Assembly: GCA_019916065.1 (NCBI GenBank)
Contig: CM034240.1
Location: 48,098,238-48,162,237 of the forward strand
DNA length: 64,000 nucleotides
Direction of reading: 5' to 3'
Source of the DNA: Vitellaria paradoxa
Taxonomy: Eukaryota; Streptophyta; Magnoliopsida; Ericales; Sapotaceae
This document shows positions 21,651-33,658 of the stretch, piece after piece. Position numbers and translations under genes: made by a program. The notes beneath the pieces were generated by a model that saw only the letters and a list, made by a program, of their open reading frames with translations, searched no databases and had not been told where the DNA came from. Numbering within the stretch: position 1 is the first letter of the stretch; every line of letters starts with the position of its first letter.

Positions 21651-21654
21651 TTAC

Positions 21655-22020
21655 TTTTCCTCAAAGGGTATTTAAGTTGATTTCCAGGTAACAGAGAGAA
21701 CCTGATCTAGAAAAGATTCCTCAACACATCTGTTGAGGAAGGAAAGTTGCATCTTAAAGCCATGGCGCAGGGAGCATTGAGTCATCATTGAGTTCTTTAC
21801 CAGTCCAGCCGGGCCAAGAAATCAATCTAGAAGTACCAGTCCTTCAAATTCTTTGCATCTGCAATAACATCGCGCTCCTTTATGAGCAACGTTCTTCCAC
21901 CAAATGAGCAAGGACAAAAATTTTTATTGGCTATCACTAGAACATTTATGGGGATGGCTGCGGCTTTCACGGGAACGGCATATGCAGCATCTACACTGGT
22001 TGTACATAGAATTCAAAAGA
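21655..22020 (+). pseudogene. Degenerate PGG gene remnant (M2)
   Basis: A recognisable 5' UTR (GAGAGAACCTGATCTAG; TGAGGAAGGAAAGTTGCAT) leads to ATG at 21,762, but the frame stops after nine codons (TGA). Most of exon 1, the intron and the PGG motif are missing. QILCICNNIAL (about 21,850) matches the start of TM2. After further damage a frame from 21,882 contains FMGMAAAFTGTAYAASTLVV, the counterpart of the TM3 segment MWVAVISMAAAYIAATWVV. Internal deletions and frameshifts make it non-functional. Confidence 0.72.
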
Positions 22021-23090
22021 TATTTCCAATTGTATCTTTTTTTTTTTTTTTGGGTGGTTGGGGGAAGGGGGAATTGACGGTGAAATTACTACTCATTATT
22101 AAATTAAACATAAATTAATTTTAACTCAAAATTTTAAAAATAAAATACAAATGCATTTTTTCAATTGCACAATTGCATACCTTTGTAAAGAATATTAATA
22201 AATTATACATAGAATTCAAAAGATATTTCCAATTTACGATACTAAAAGCACACTTAATAGCATCTTAATTAATAAACCTCTTTGGCAATAGCTAAGATCT
22301 GTGATGAAATTAAGTTACATTAACTGCCAATGAAAACCATTGTAATGGAGCTGTACCTGCGTCACTACACTTGGAAAGCGTTGATACTTGATAGTAATTC
22401 CATTACCCACCACAATAACTGAGTCATTTTTGTGCTCAAAACCAGTGTAAATTCAAATTAAGAAGATAAAAAGCAAGCATTTAGATTCATGGTTTCAATC
22501 TCCAATTGAAATTTGTCCTTGGAATTAAGCCCACTGATCGTACATTGCAGGGGTACCATAGAGAAGCCAGTACATATTACTCATCTTCATTAATTTATTA
22601 AAGATTAATTATATTGGAAGATGTTATTAGAAATGTGAGAAAATTAGATGAGTTTGAAGACACTAAAGATACCTTAATAACCGGCTACGGTATATATATA
22701 TATACAGATAATAGATTATAGTTTTATGACTCTCTTTTTCTCAGCGAATAACAGTTTTATGAAACATCTCATCTAGGGAAAAAGAAAATGTAATTGTGTA
22801 GATTTCATTTAATGAAAAAGAAAAAAAAAAAATAGTGCAAGAATCCACTTGAAAAGTAAAATAGACTTACCCTAAAATTAATCCTTCCCTATAATATCCA
22901 CTATATATATAAAATTGCACAAATTTTGAACTCCAATTTAAAGTTAAATTTTCTTATAGTGATCAATATTTCATGTGCATAAATTCAAATTTCCTATAAT
23001 CTTGAAGGTAAAATCAATACATTAATTTTAAATTAATTGATATTAAAAATAATCTTTTGGCAATAGCTTAAGGTCAGGTGCATTATCCTG
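22021..23090. other. Spacer, no gene
   Basis: AT-rich with short poly(T), (TA)n at 22,694 and no credible frame. CATAGAATTCAAAAGATATTTCCAATT occurs at 22,008 and again at 22,206, a short local duplication. Confidence 0.5.
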
Positions 23091-23655
23091 CTCTCATTGG
23101 AAAGGACTGGACGGTTAGCGGTTAGCAGTCGACAATTATCTTCGGCAGTTGATCGGCAAAGGTTGTGACTGTTATTGAAGAGTTATAACTCTTCTTAAGA
23201 AGTATATTACCATCTATATAAAGCCTGCCATCTCTGAACACAAAAAAAGATTTTTTTTTTCGATGATATGCTACTCGCCAACATTCTAGTGGATTATCGT
23301 CATTTTGCAAAGACCATAATACCACTGTTCATTGTTTTTCTTCTTCTTCTTCTTCTGCTTCTTCTTCTCTTCTTCTCTTCCTGTAGATATTTGTCGATCT
23401 CCGGAGGTTGCAGTCATTGATCGAACGGGTTTTAATTCGGGCTTCTTTGTATCTTGAAGACAGATTCGCTAGTACCCTCTCTGCATCCATCTAGTGGGGT
23501 GAATACTGTCTTAGGAAAACAAGTCCGCTCGTGCCTAGAAACATTCTATTTCTAAGATCAATACAACATTGCCCGCATCAACTTTTGTTCACTGTACCAA
23601 GTTAACATTGCCGCATCAACTTTGTTTACTGCACCAAGTTTTTATCCAACATACC
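23091..23655 (+). mobile_element. Probable LTR fragment (solo or truncated)
   Basis: A TATA-like CTATATAAAGCC (23,215), a (TTC)n pyrimidine tract (23,337-23,375), then CATCTAGTGGGGTGAATACT, and a CCAACA-type end (23,648) are arranged like promoter, R and U5 of an LTR. The higher GC content contrasts with its surroundings. No matching TGTTGG start or second copy is present in the window. Confidence 0.4.
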
Positions 23656-25530
23656 TTACTTCTATTGATTAGTGATTTTATTTTTTTTATGTTATTTTAA
23701 CAGTTTTTCTTATAAATTTGTTTTACAAATTTACATTTGATCTCTTTAAAGGATAAATTATATTTATCAGTCTTAGATATGTAACTTTTAGTAACAGACA
23801 TATAAACTTTCATATTTCTGTAATTAGAATTAAAAAATAAGGCATACATTAAACTTTTTACATGTCTTAAAAGAATTAAACCGTGAGATATTTAATTTGT
23901 AAAAAATAAAATAAAACAATTTATTAGTAAAAGTAAAAAAAAAAAAAAAAAAAGCTTTACGCAAAACTTAAGCATGGCTTAAAGAATTAAATCATAAAAT
24001 AGTTGTTTTTCCAAGAATAAAAAAGAGTAAGAAATAAAGAAATATGATTATTAATACATATCAATTACTAACAAATATTATGAGACGCACTAATTACCAA
24101 TTAAGGCTAATCAAGTACATTTTGGATGATGACACAATGTTGTATAATGATAGCATCCATGATGGTCTTAAACTGTATTAATTAGTTGAGATCACTGAAC
24201 TTGTATACAATTTTAATTACCTTAATTATATATATATATATATATATATTAAGGAAAGTACTAACCAAGCTGATAATTAACAATTCAATGCTCCTTAACG
24301 ATTGTGGTGATACTCTCTCCATGATTGGGGTTTCGTCCAAAACTTAGTGACGTTTAATTCTCTAAGGCGTGCCTTTTTTTGTTTTTTGGTTAGACAATCG
24401 AACTAAGAAATCAAAAAAATATAGCACAAGAAAATATAGTAAATAGGTGGTAATGGAAAATGTTAATACACAATTCTACTATCATTTATTAAAAAAAAAT
24501 GGCACAAAAAAGCTGATTTCCATTTATAATGCTAATTAATTTAAAATTTAAATAAAAGAAGTTCAATTTAAAAAAGATGAATTTTGAATTTCATTTACAT
24601 AAACCTCAGAACGTTTATATATGTCTATTAAAAGTGAACATGATTTTTATTAAAATTTTATTTTAATTAAAATAAAATTAGAAAAATAAGAAAAAGTGAC
24701 TCAAATAATAAATAATAAATAGTTAAAGTTATTTAAATAAATAATAATTAATTGAGGAATATTTAAAGAAAAAAAAAACTTAGATTTATTGTGATCTCAT
24801 CCTACAACCTGAGTCTGGGCCAAGAAAGAAGGGTTTGGCAGGATTGAATAATAATAAACTGTTCAAATAATCCCCCCTTTGGGGTCAAAAGAAGCTATCA
24901 GGGCCAAACCCTTGGACATATGTGTACGTGGCCTTCTAAAACTTCCCAATTAGTAGCTCAAACCAACTACCAAAGAAATGTGTATTTTATTGATGAGATA
25001 TGATATTCATAACTTCAAAAAAAAAAAAAAAAAGTAAAAATTTATAGCTGAAACAATAAAATTATCTAATAATAATTACTTTCATCACTGATTCTTATAT
25101 GTAGCCACACTTATTCATCACTAAAATAATATTAAAATTGATGACAAAATTACTGGTAACGAAGTACGATTTATTACTAAAATTATCATTTTAATGATGA
25201 AATATGTGCGCAATTAATATGAAATCCAAATGCATCACAGCATACTTTTCCTATATCTCTGTACCAGATATATATATATATATATATATGCTAGTTAATT
25301 TTTAGGTTTAACAAATCTAACCCTAATCACAATCTCAAATTACTACATGTTAGCATATGTTTTTAACTTATACACCGTACGTGTAGTTCTTATATTAAGT
25401 ATCATTCACCTCTTCAAATACGAACTTAGGTTGTATGCGATTACAAAATGTGGTATTATATACAGCATTTTTTTTTTGGCTAATGGGCTATATACAGCAT
25501 TGAATTTGCTGCGTTCTTTATGGGGTTTTT
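23656..25530. other. Spacer, no gene
   Basis: AT-rich DNA with A runs (23,936; 25,019) and (TA)n microsatellites (24,227; 25,268). A 73-residue frame at 25,347-25,568 runs into the next element and has no support. Confidence 0.5.
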
Positions 25531-26824
25531 GGAGGCCGGTCACTATTTATGGACTTATAAGGATTTAAGTCATACCCAAAAAACTTGTTTATAAATAAGT
25601 CACACTTACAACAAAAAGACAAAAAAAGACATTACGCGTTTTTCACCACATTTCAAAACTGTCAGTTTATATTCGAAAATAGTGCACACTTTACTCATAA
25701 CTTCCGTGACTTTCCATCTTCTTTACAAAGCAAGTAAAACCGATTTTTTGAAACAAATCAAAACAGTTTGGAAAAAACCTAAATCGATCATCATTCCTAA
25801 GTATCTTTATTTTTTCTGATTTTGAAACAGTACCGGTACTGTTTTGAAAATAACTCAAAATACTAATCAACCCCATGGATTTCTCTTGCCCAAAACTTGT
25901 CATCCTGCTTATAATTCATGGTACTGTTTTGAAAACAGTACCGATAAAACAGTACCGGTACTGTTTTAGACCGGTACTGTTTTCATACTACCTAAAAAAT
26001 ATCAATCGATACATAACACAAACCAATCATATGAGCCAACATCATTATATTTTTTGAAACAGTACTGGTACTATTTTGAAGATAGCTCGAAGAGCCCATT
26101 GGCCCCATGAATTTCTCTTACCTTTAAAACTCGTCATTTGCTTATAATTAATGGTGCTGTTTGTACTGTTTTTGGATCGGTACTACTGTTTTCATATTAC
26201 CTAAAACATTAATCGATACATAACACAAACCGACCATACGAGCCAATATCGTCATATTTTTGAAACAGTACCGATACTGTTTTGAAGATAGCTCAAAACG
26301 TTGATCGACCCAATAGATTTCTCTTACCCTTAAAACTCATCATCTGCTTATAATTCATAGTGCTATTTCGAAAACAGTACTGGTACTGTGTGAAAACAGT
26401 ACCAATAAAACAGTACCGGTACTGTTTTCATACTGCCTAAAAAACATCAATCGATACATAACACAAACCAACCATACGAGCCAACATCATCATATTTTTT
26501 GAAACAGTACCGGTACTATTTTGAAGATAGCTCAAAATGCCAATCGACAAATCAATCCATGAAGAAGATAGGTCAAATAAACTCTATCTTCTTAATATCT
26601 TCACGACTAAAACTGTAAATAATGAAACTGAAAACAAGGAAAGAAAAAAAAAACGGAAGAAGCGTGATTCTCGATAAATTATATCTTCACGTGATTCCCG
26701 AAATTTCTGAAAATAACTTATGTATCTTTGTTATAGAAATAAAAAATATTATTGGTATATTAGAAACTATATTTAAAACAAACTCGTGGGACCCACTCAA
26801 AAGTGTGACTTAAATACAAAAAAA
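25531..26824 (+). mobile_element. Palindrome-array element, copy 1
   Basis: The element is delimited by GGCCGGTCACTATTTATG at the left and GTGGGACCCACTCAAAAGTG at the right. The inner ends TTTAAGTCATAC (25,564) and GTGTGACTTAAATAC (26,805) are inverted. Between them about four 205-240-bp units each carry AAACAGTACC followed by its reverse complement, a perfect 20-bp palindrome (exact at 25,825, 25,947 and 26,408), then GAAGATAGCTCAAAA and a spacer with CGATACATAACACAAACCAA. There is no coding capacity. Copy 2 lies at 44,011 in the same orientation. Confidence 0.7.
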
Positions 26825-26825
26825 A

Positions 26826-27215
26826 ATCGATAACTAGAATTTGGTTAATCAAATAGTAAAAATTTTTTCACCATTCTCACCGTGGACCCTCAAACTATCG
26901 AATGACATTCACTTTGACTATTTTTTATGAGATGGTAGAAACCCATTCCAACAGATTATAAAAATCGTTTCAACGGATTCGCGCGGTCAACTTTTGTCCA
27001 AATGATTTTTATAACCCGTTTGGATAGATTGTAGTGCAAAAAAGTCAAGACTGCCCAAAATTTTGAATCCGTTCAAGCAGAAATCTAATATGTCAGAATG
27101 GAAATCTTACTATTCATCTTCAAAAAATACGATTTGAGATGTGTGCACCAAATACAAAAAGTTACCTCAAATCACATTTTATCTCATTTTATCTTACTTT
27201 AAACTCACCCTTACT
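26826..27215 (-). mobile_element. Copy of the 58,544 MITE family
   Basis: CGATAACTAGAATTTGGTTA then ATCAAATAGTAAAAA matches, inverted, 58,890-58,940. Similarity continues through the CGTTTCAACGGATT and TTTGAATCCGTTC words to about 27,165. The ends differ from the full element, so it is a diverged or rearranged copy. Confidence 0.5.
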
Positions 27216-27840
27216 TATACAAGATAAACAAAATAAGTAAAAATTTTTATTTACGTAAAATAATAATAATATACACTTAGGACCTGTTTGGTGATACTAA
27301 AAGTTACTAACTTTAACTAATTTTTATATTTTCTTCCAATTAAATTTTTTCACATATTAACTTTATATCATATTAATTTTTTTCACATATTAACTTTATG
27401 TATTTATGTTCTATCTTTATGTCATATCAAATATCTTTTTAATTTTATTGTACTTCTGACCTAATTTTTTATCAAGTAAACATGCCGTTAGATGATTTTT
27501 GCAGTTGAAATCTTGTCGGTATTGAAATGGTGATTGACATTGACAAATGACACCAGGAATATTCATAATTAATCTCAGCTTGCTCGTGTTCACATTAAAA
27601 TGACGCCATAATGGTACGTCAGCATGGATGGAAATTTCAACGTTAGACAAGTGGACAGGGAAAGCAACTTTCTCCATTGAAAAATTATTGAGAATGTTTA
27701 GCTAGTAAAAATTTAGTCAAAAAAAATAATAGAAGTATAAAAATATAGTGTAAAAGTGATATGTTTTAAATTTTAATTAAAAAATATAAAAAATTAATAA
27801 ATTTTAATTAATTTTAACCAATCAAACACTCTCAAACATA
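27216..27840 (-). other. Relic of PGG distal upstream block
   Basis: GAAATGGTGATTGACATTGA (27,524), GTGTTCACATTAAAATGACG (27,587) and CATAATGGTACGTCAGC repeat the upstream block of the PGG genes, in the same orientation as at 57.58 and 58.44 kb. No PGG coding sequence follows within 4 kb. The 86-residue minus frame is not supported. Confidence 0.5.
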
Positions 27841-28060
27841 CGGAAAAAAATGTAACATATCCAGAGACAAATCCATAGCCTATCGAGAGTAGGCGAAGAC
27901 CTACACTGATATTTTAGATCCGACCCGACTGATCTGCGTAAAAAACCTAGCCCTCGCCTCCGCCTCTCTCTCTTTCTTCCCGCCCATTGGTTCTCAATTT
28001 TCACTCAGTCTTTCTGCGATCTAGCCTCCAATTCCATCAGGTATGTTCCTCTCTCTCTCT
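27841..28060 (+). other. Possible orphan promoter/5' UTR fragment of an unrelated gene
   Basis: A less AT-rich island contains AAAAACCTAGCCCTCGCC (telo-box-like), a (CT)n leader and TCCATCAG|GTATGTTCC, which looks like a first-exon splice donor. This arrangement is common in plant housekeeping genes. No downstream exon is found in the next 4 kb, so it is probably a captured fragment. This is inference from layout only. Confidence 0.3.
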
Positions 28061-28199
28061 CTCTCTACAAACGCACAAACACATATATATAACGATTTAT
28101 ACTGTTAGGGTTTTTTCCCATGCAAGTATCTATGCTCTTATTTTTAATCTGTGTATATATATAAGTACTAGGGCGTAGGCATGTGTATATTATTATTAT

Positions 28200-28238
<39 letters not shown>

Positions 28239-29390
28239 CTCTCCATGCAATCGTTGCTCTCTATGCAAATTCTTTCCTTTTTTTTTTTATCTATTTGTAC
28301 AATTTGATTACATATTTAATTCTAAAATAAAAAATTTAAAGAATAAAACTGAGAAAACATCATGTGAAGTTAGAAGGGGAAGTTGAGGTATCTATAGAAT
28401 TAAAATTAGTGACACGGCTTCACAGAGATAAATGTTCTTTTGGGCACACGTACACACGTGTGTAATTTGAATTATATAATTGTAAAAATTGTTTATTTTC
28501 TAAGATGCAATGGTAATATATAAAATAATTTAATTATTTTTATAAAACATTCCATGCATTATCATATATATATATGCACATGCTGCCAAAGAAATTGTAG
28601 AAGCAAGGGTTTAAAATAAGAGAAATTTTATCGAGAGATGTTGTATCATTAATTTCCATTATTGTATGTAATATAAAGATATATTGCTTCTGAATTTGAT
28701 TTAATTTTATGAATATGTCTTGATCATTCTTCCTAACTTGATATATATATATATATATATATATCTATTTCTACCTAGTCCCAAAATTAAAGTGTAATGT
28801 TATGCACATTTGTAATATAGTAGAGTTTAAATGCTAATGGATAGCAAACTTAGTTAGAATTAATTCATGCAATTGGCTATAGAGAAGGTAATTTACTACT
28901 GCAGCCTTCACAAGGGACCAGAGAAAAAATAAACATCACTTTCGGGACACCCATTTGCAAGCAATAAATGAGACGCTGCTTTGGGAGCGATACCTTGGGG
29001 GGTGGGGCAACCACGTCATTTCACATGTCTACAAAACTCTTCCTAGCTGTTAGACTCTTTGAGGTTACATTGACTTTGGCCTACACTAGCCAAATTTTCT
29101 AGGTTCGCCACTGGTTGCTTCCATTAGGCATCATAGATAATTGTAACTGTCTCCTTCGTTAGCACCACTTTAGTGGGATGCAATAGACTTCCTTTTCTGC
29201 TTTGTCTATGGATATAACTCAACCTAATTCCTGGTCGCGATCACTTTTTCATCCCTAACCTAACTAATCCCTATTATCTACATACACACACACACACACA
29301 CACAAACACACTTATTCATCCCTAACTCAACTAATCCCTCTTATTATTTTTATTTTTATAAAAAAAAATCTAATTTCTTTTATTATTTTT
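28061..29390. other. Spacer with microsatellites, no gene
   Basis: Contains (CT)n at 28,049, a T run at 28,202-28,235, (AT)n at 28,740-28,764 and (CA)n at 29,285. Bases 28,900-29,250 are of normal complexity but have no long frame and no repeat partner. Nothing recognised. Confidence 0.55.
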
Positions 29391-29399
29391 TTTATTTTT

Positions 29400-29935
29400 T
29401 TTATATAAACACATGGATAGGCACCCAAACACACCAATTACCACTGTGTAGGTCTATACATATGCGCGCTCGCGCGCGCATACTGATTCATCTCCAACCC
29501 AACTAATCCCTCTTTTCAACACACACACACTTATTCATCCCCACCCAACTAATCCTTCTTATTATTTTTTATTTTTATTTTTTTTTATATAAACACATCA
29601 ATAGGCACCCAAATATACCAATTACCACCGTGTAGGTCCTCCCCCACACATACATAAACACATGGGTAGGACCCAAACATACCAATTGCCACCGTGTAGG
29701 CCCCCATACATAAACACATTAATAGGCATCCAAACAAATCAATTACCACCGTGTAGACCCCTCACACGTATATAAACGCATGGATAGGCACCCAAACAAA
29801 TCAATTACTACCGTGTAGGCCCTCCACACAGACATAAACACATGGATAGGCACCAAACACACCAATTTACCACCGTGTAAACCCCCCAACACACACGCAT
29901 AGACATCCAATAGGCACCTAGACAGTTTTAGAACT
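29400..29935 (+). repeat. ~60-65-bp minisatellite
   Basis: A unit of the form CACATGGATAGGCACCCAAA, then CACACCAATTACCACCGTGT, then AGGCCCC plus an ACACA linker occurs at about 29,410, 29,594, 29,658, 29,716, 29,777 and 29,841, with a further copy at 30,292. Single copies of the same module occur at 2,820-2,870 (inverted) and 60,560-60,610, so a single-copy arm module has expanded here. CA and CG runs (29,466-29,480) lie within. Confidence 0.85.
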
Positions 29936-30335
29936 GCAAGAATTTAAGTCCTAATTAATCAAAGCTTTAGGGGTCTAGATCATATAATTACTTTCTTCCT
30001 CCCTTCTCTTTTTTTCTTTCTTTCTTTCTCACTGGGATCATCCTCCTTCCTCTCTGTCCTCTATTATTTCTTCCCCACTCATTATTTCTTTTTCTAATCA
30101 CTTTTAACTTCTCCTCTCCCTTGTCTCTTTCTTTTTTTTTTTTTTTCCATTCTTCTCTCTCTCTAACTTTACCTCTCTTTTCTCTCTTTTTTTTCCCCAT
30201 TCTTCTCTCTCTCTGTCTTTTAACTCTCTTATTCATCCTGAACCCAACTAATCCCTCTTCTTATTTTTATTTTTATTTTTTTATATATAAACACATGAAT
30301 AGACACCCAAAAACACCAATTACCACCGTGTAAGT

Positions 30336-30384
<49 letters not shown>

Positions 30385-31985
30385 CAGTTATATACTTTTC
30401 TAGGCACTCATACAATCACACAGGACACTTATCATTAGCTATTATTTATACTTATACAATCACACGGCGCACCCATCATTACCATTATTCACACACACAC
30501 ACACACACAATTATAGACTTTTCTAGGCACCTATACAATCACACAGCACACTCAACATTAACCATTGTTTATTCTCTAACCAAAACTCATTCAGTTAAAT
30601 AAATTTATATATAACAATATAAAATTATTTCTTAATAAATTACTTCGTAATTAATAAAATCAACTAGGTTTCATAATCATAAGGGTTGATTTAAACATTA
30701 GTAACTTAAACAATCGCCTATGGCTTCCATTTAATAAGAAGGGTCCAATTTATATATATGTATATGTATATATATATATACATGTATATGTGTATATGTA
30801 TATATATATATATATGTATATATATAATAAAACAAGATAGTTTTTGAAAATATCACTCCTACAAATTAAGATTTAACAGTTAAGCATTATTTTTGTTTCA
30901 TTCAATGATTGAGATCATTTTTATATTTTTAATTTCTCACTCAATTCTTATTTAGTAGACTTCATTACAATTTATCTTACAAAACGGACTTGAATATTTT
31001 AAATCTTACCATATTTTAAGGGTGAATATCATATGTAAATCAAAATTGTTAACTTAAATTTCGTCTAATTATAGTTTTTAGATAGTTGAACTTTTCAAAT
31101 TAAATCACAATAATTTTTGTATTATTTTATGGTACTTATTAAAAATTAATTAGAGAGAAAAACTAAAACACATGTGGACCAAAAGTTTTGGAAAAAAATT
31201 AAAACTCATGGATTACCATAATTTTTTCTATTTGAACTTTTATCTAAAGTTTTAACTATATAAAAAACTTAATAGTAATTTTATTTAGAGTACCATAGGC
31301 ACAAGTTATTATTAGTGTATATATATGTATACATAAATTTATATTTAATTATTTTAATTTATCCTCTGTTTAATTTTAATGTTTATCTTAATATCAAATA
31401 TTTTGAAACTTAACTTACTTTATAGAAACATTACAAGAGTATATATAATATATTTGTTAAATGAATTAATTTAAATGGACTTTATTCCCTTTTATTTTTA
31501 CCAACAATAAACAGAAATAAGGTTCATCAAAATAATTCTTTTAATAAATATATTATAGATACAAGGTATTATTTCTAGAAATTAAAATAAATTCTAAAAT
31601 TATTTGAAATTAAGACAACCATTAAAGTTAAGGAGATGAAAAATACGAATAATTAAATTTATATCTATATAATTTCTTTTTTAAATTAGGGCTTGTTGTT
31701 GGAAGAGAACTTTATGCGATTAGTTAAATTATTTAATACTTGAACCGACCCTATATACCACCAATGTTGTCTAAGAATATTCCAACTCAACATGTGAGAA
31801 TATCCAATTCTATTATTTACCAATATCAAAGCACTAATAAAGATGTCATTTTCTTCAAGCAATAGAGAAATGTATGCTAGCTTACAACTTTTAAATCAAA
31901 ACTTTAATGAAAATCTACCAATATATACATAGAACTAGTGTTATCAACGAGATGACAAATGAAAATAGAGCATTGCATTTTATTG
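29936..31985. other. M3-side copy of the arm upstream block, with microsatellites
   Basis: Bases 30,000-30,235 are C/T-rich low complexity. (CA)n lies at 30,339-30,378 and 30,490-30,508, and TA/TG repeats at 30,755-30,825. Bases 30,585-30,690 (AAAACTCATTCAGTTAAATA; CAACTAGGTTTCAT) match 60,680-60,790 and 50,865-50,965. Bases 31,745-31,915 resemble 60,840-61,075. No gene is seen. Confidence 0.55.
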
Positions 31986-32742
31986 TATTTTACAACGAAA
32001 ACATTTAAATGGTCCTCGGGAGTTGAAATCTTATCAGAAATTAAAACAACCGCGCATCGGGCTATAATTAATCTCAAGCCTGGAACGGTGATTGATATTA
32101 AATAATAAATGACGACGGTAGGAATCACTGTAATTAATCCATGGGATTGATCAACAGGACAAGTGATTTGTGAATAATTAATCCCAACTTGCAGGAATCC
32201 CTCTTTAATTATGTTCACATTAAAGTAATACCATAAGAGTCCGCGTGAGACAGCCTGGTTGATAATTGCTTTTTTTTAACTACTTTTATCTCTTATTATT
32301 GCCTGCATTTCTACACATGGTAAAACAGATGAATAATGGTAATATAGCAGTAGAAGATGAACGGTTGTTGTCCCTCCCCGTGGCCACAGGTACAAAACAT
32401 AAGCCCTCACCATTATCCTTCTTCATCTATAAATATGATACACTTGTGATACTGATCACTACAATCTCATCACTCTTCTCCTCTTCTTTATTCGTCTGAA
32501 ACCCTTCCATTCTTTCTGTTTACACCGTTAGTCCTGTCTCTGCATCTAACACCTTGCCAGTTGCTAGATTTCGCCAATCTTCATCATCTATCTCTCATAT
32601 TTTCTCCTCTCGACTCCCATATTACTCTGTATCGAGTGATCTATCTTGGTAGCTCTGGTCACATAAAACACAGAGAGAATCTGATCAAGAAAAACTAGTG
32701 CTCAGCAAGTCTGTTAAGGAAGGAAAGTTGCATCTTATAGCC
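31986..32742 (+). promoter_or_regulatory. M3 upstream region, promoter and 5' UTR
   Basis: The distal block (AACTTGCAGGAATCCCTC; TTATGTTCACATTAAAG) ends at about 32,225. The core promoter has GTTGTTGTCCCTCCCCGTGG, TTCTTCATCTATAAATATG (TATA at 32,427-32,434) and TCATCACTCTTCTCC. The 5' UTR has CACAGAGAGAATCTGATC, TTAAGGAAGGAAAGTTGCAT and CTTATAGCC before the ATG. The order is the same as in M1 and R2. Frames across it are shadows. Confidence 0.7.
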
Positions 32743-33658
32743 ATGGCAGGTAACATTGAGTCAACATCGAGTTCTGCACAAGTCCAACCGGGCGAGGGCG
32801 AGGGCGATATCGAGAATCAGATAGTCCCGCCGGGCGAGGGGCTGGGCGAGGGCGATATCGAGAATCAGATAGTTCCGCCGGGCGGGGGCGAGGGCGAGAA
32901 TCAGATATTGAAGAGCGAGGGGAAGGGCAAGAATAAGATGTTGAACGAAGGGAAACTGAATGCCAGGAACACAGTAGCACTGGTTGCTGTTTTGATCGCC
33001 ACAGTCACGTTCACTGCAGGTACGGGTGGCAATTCATACCAGCATCTTGTCTTCAAATTCTTACTTGTGTCCGATACATATATTCTGATTATGCTCAAAT
33101 TTTTTAAAATTTAAAAAACATGTTAAATCATTAATTTATTTTAAAATCGAGTTAAATCATTTTGAGTCATGGTAATTATTTTTTTTTTCCTTCATAATTT
33201 GTTGTATTTGAATTGTTATGTTATATCTAATATCACCACTATTAATGGCAGGAATTAGCCCTCCTGGTGGCATCTACCAGCAGGGTGAGAAGATAGGGAT
33301 GGCCATTGCTAGCATGAAAGCATCCTTCCAAATCTTTACCATCTTCAACAATATAGCGTTGTTTGCGTCTCTCTACATCGTCGTACTTATGAGCAGCTTT
33401 TATCCAGGAACTGATAGGGGATTTACAGATTTGTTGGATAAAAGTACATTCATAATGTGGTTGGCTGTGATTTGTATGGCAGCTGCATATCTAGCAGCTA
33501 CGTGGGTTGTGTTGCCGCATGGTCAGTGGACATGGTGGTTCACGCTTTCATTAGGTTCTCTTGTTTTTTTCATATTATTCATGCGTTGGGTTATCAGGGT
33601 ACCGCTCAGGGCCCGATGCAAAAATCGGCTGATCAGGGCGGTAGCCCAGGTAATCTGA
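32743..33658 (+). CDS. Stand-alone PGG-domain membrane protein (M3), best-preserved gene
   Basis: Exon 1 (32,743-33,019) and exon 2 (33,252-33,658), joined across a phase-1 GT-AG intron (GCAG|GTACGG ... GGCAG|GA), encode 227 residues. Residues 1-70 are hydrophilic and repetitive (EGEGDIENQIVPPG twice, then a diverged third copy). The helices are TM1 at about 77-93 (VALVAVLIATVTFTAG), SPPGG at 95-99, TM2 at 123-142, TM3 at 158-180 (IMWLAVICMAAAYLAATWVV) and TM4 at 188-207, with a basic C-terminus. Four helices and PPGG are the hallmarks of the plant PGG domain, normally fused behind ankyrin repeats in ACD6- and ITN1-like proteins; none precede it here. Role unknown; membrane location and partnership with larger PGG proteins are inference. 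An alternative 3' splice at CAG|GTAATC (33,650) could change the last residues. Confidence 0.85.

Noticed and set aside
25820..26530. CRISPR-like repeat array
   Set aside because: Units are 205-240 bp, repeats are palindromic and imperfect, spacers are themselves repeated, and the genome is a plant's.
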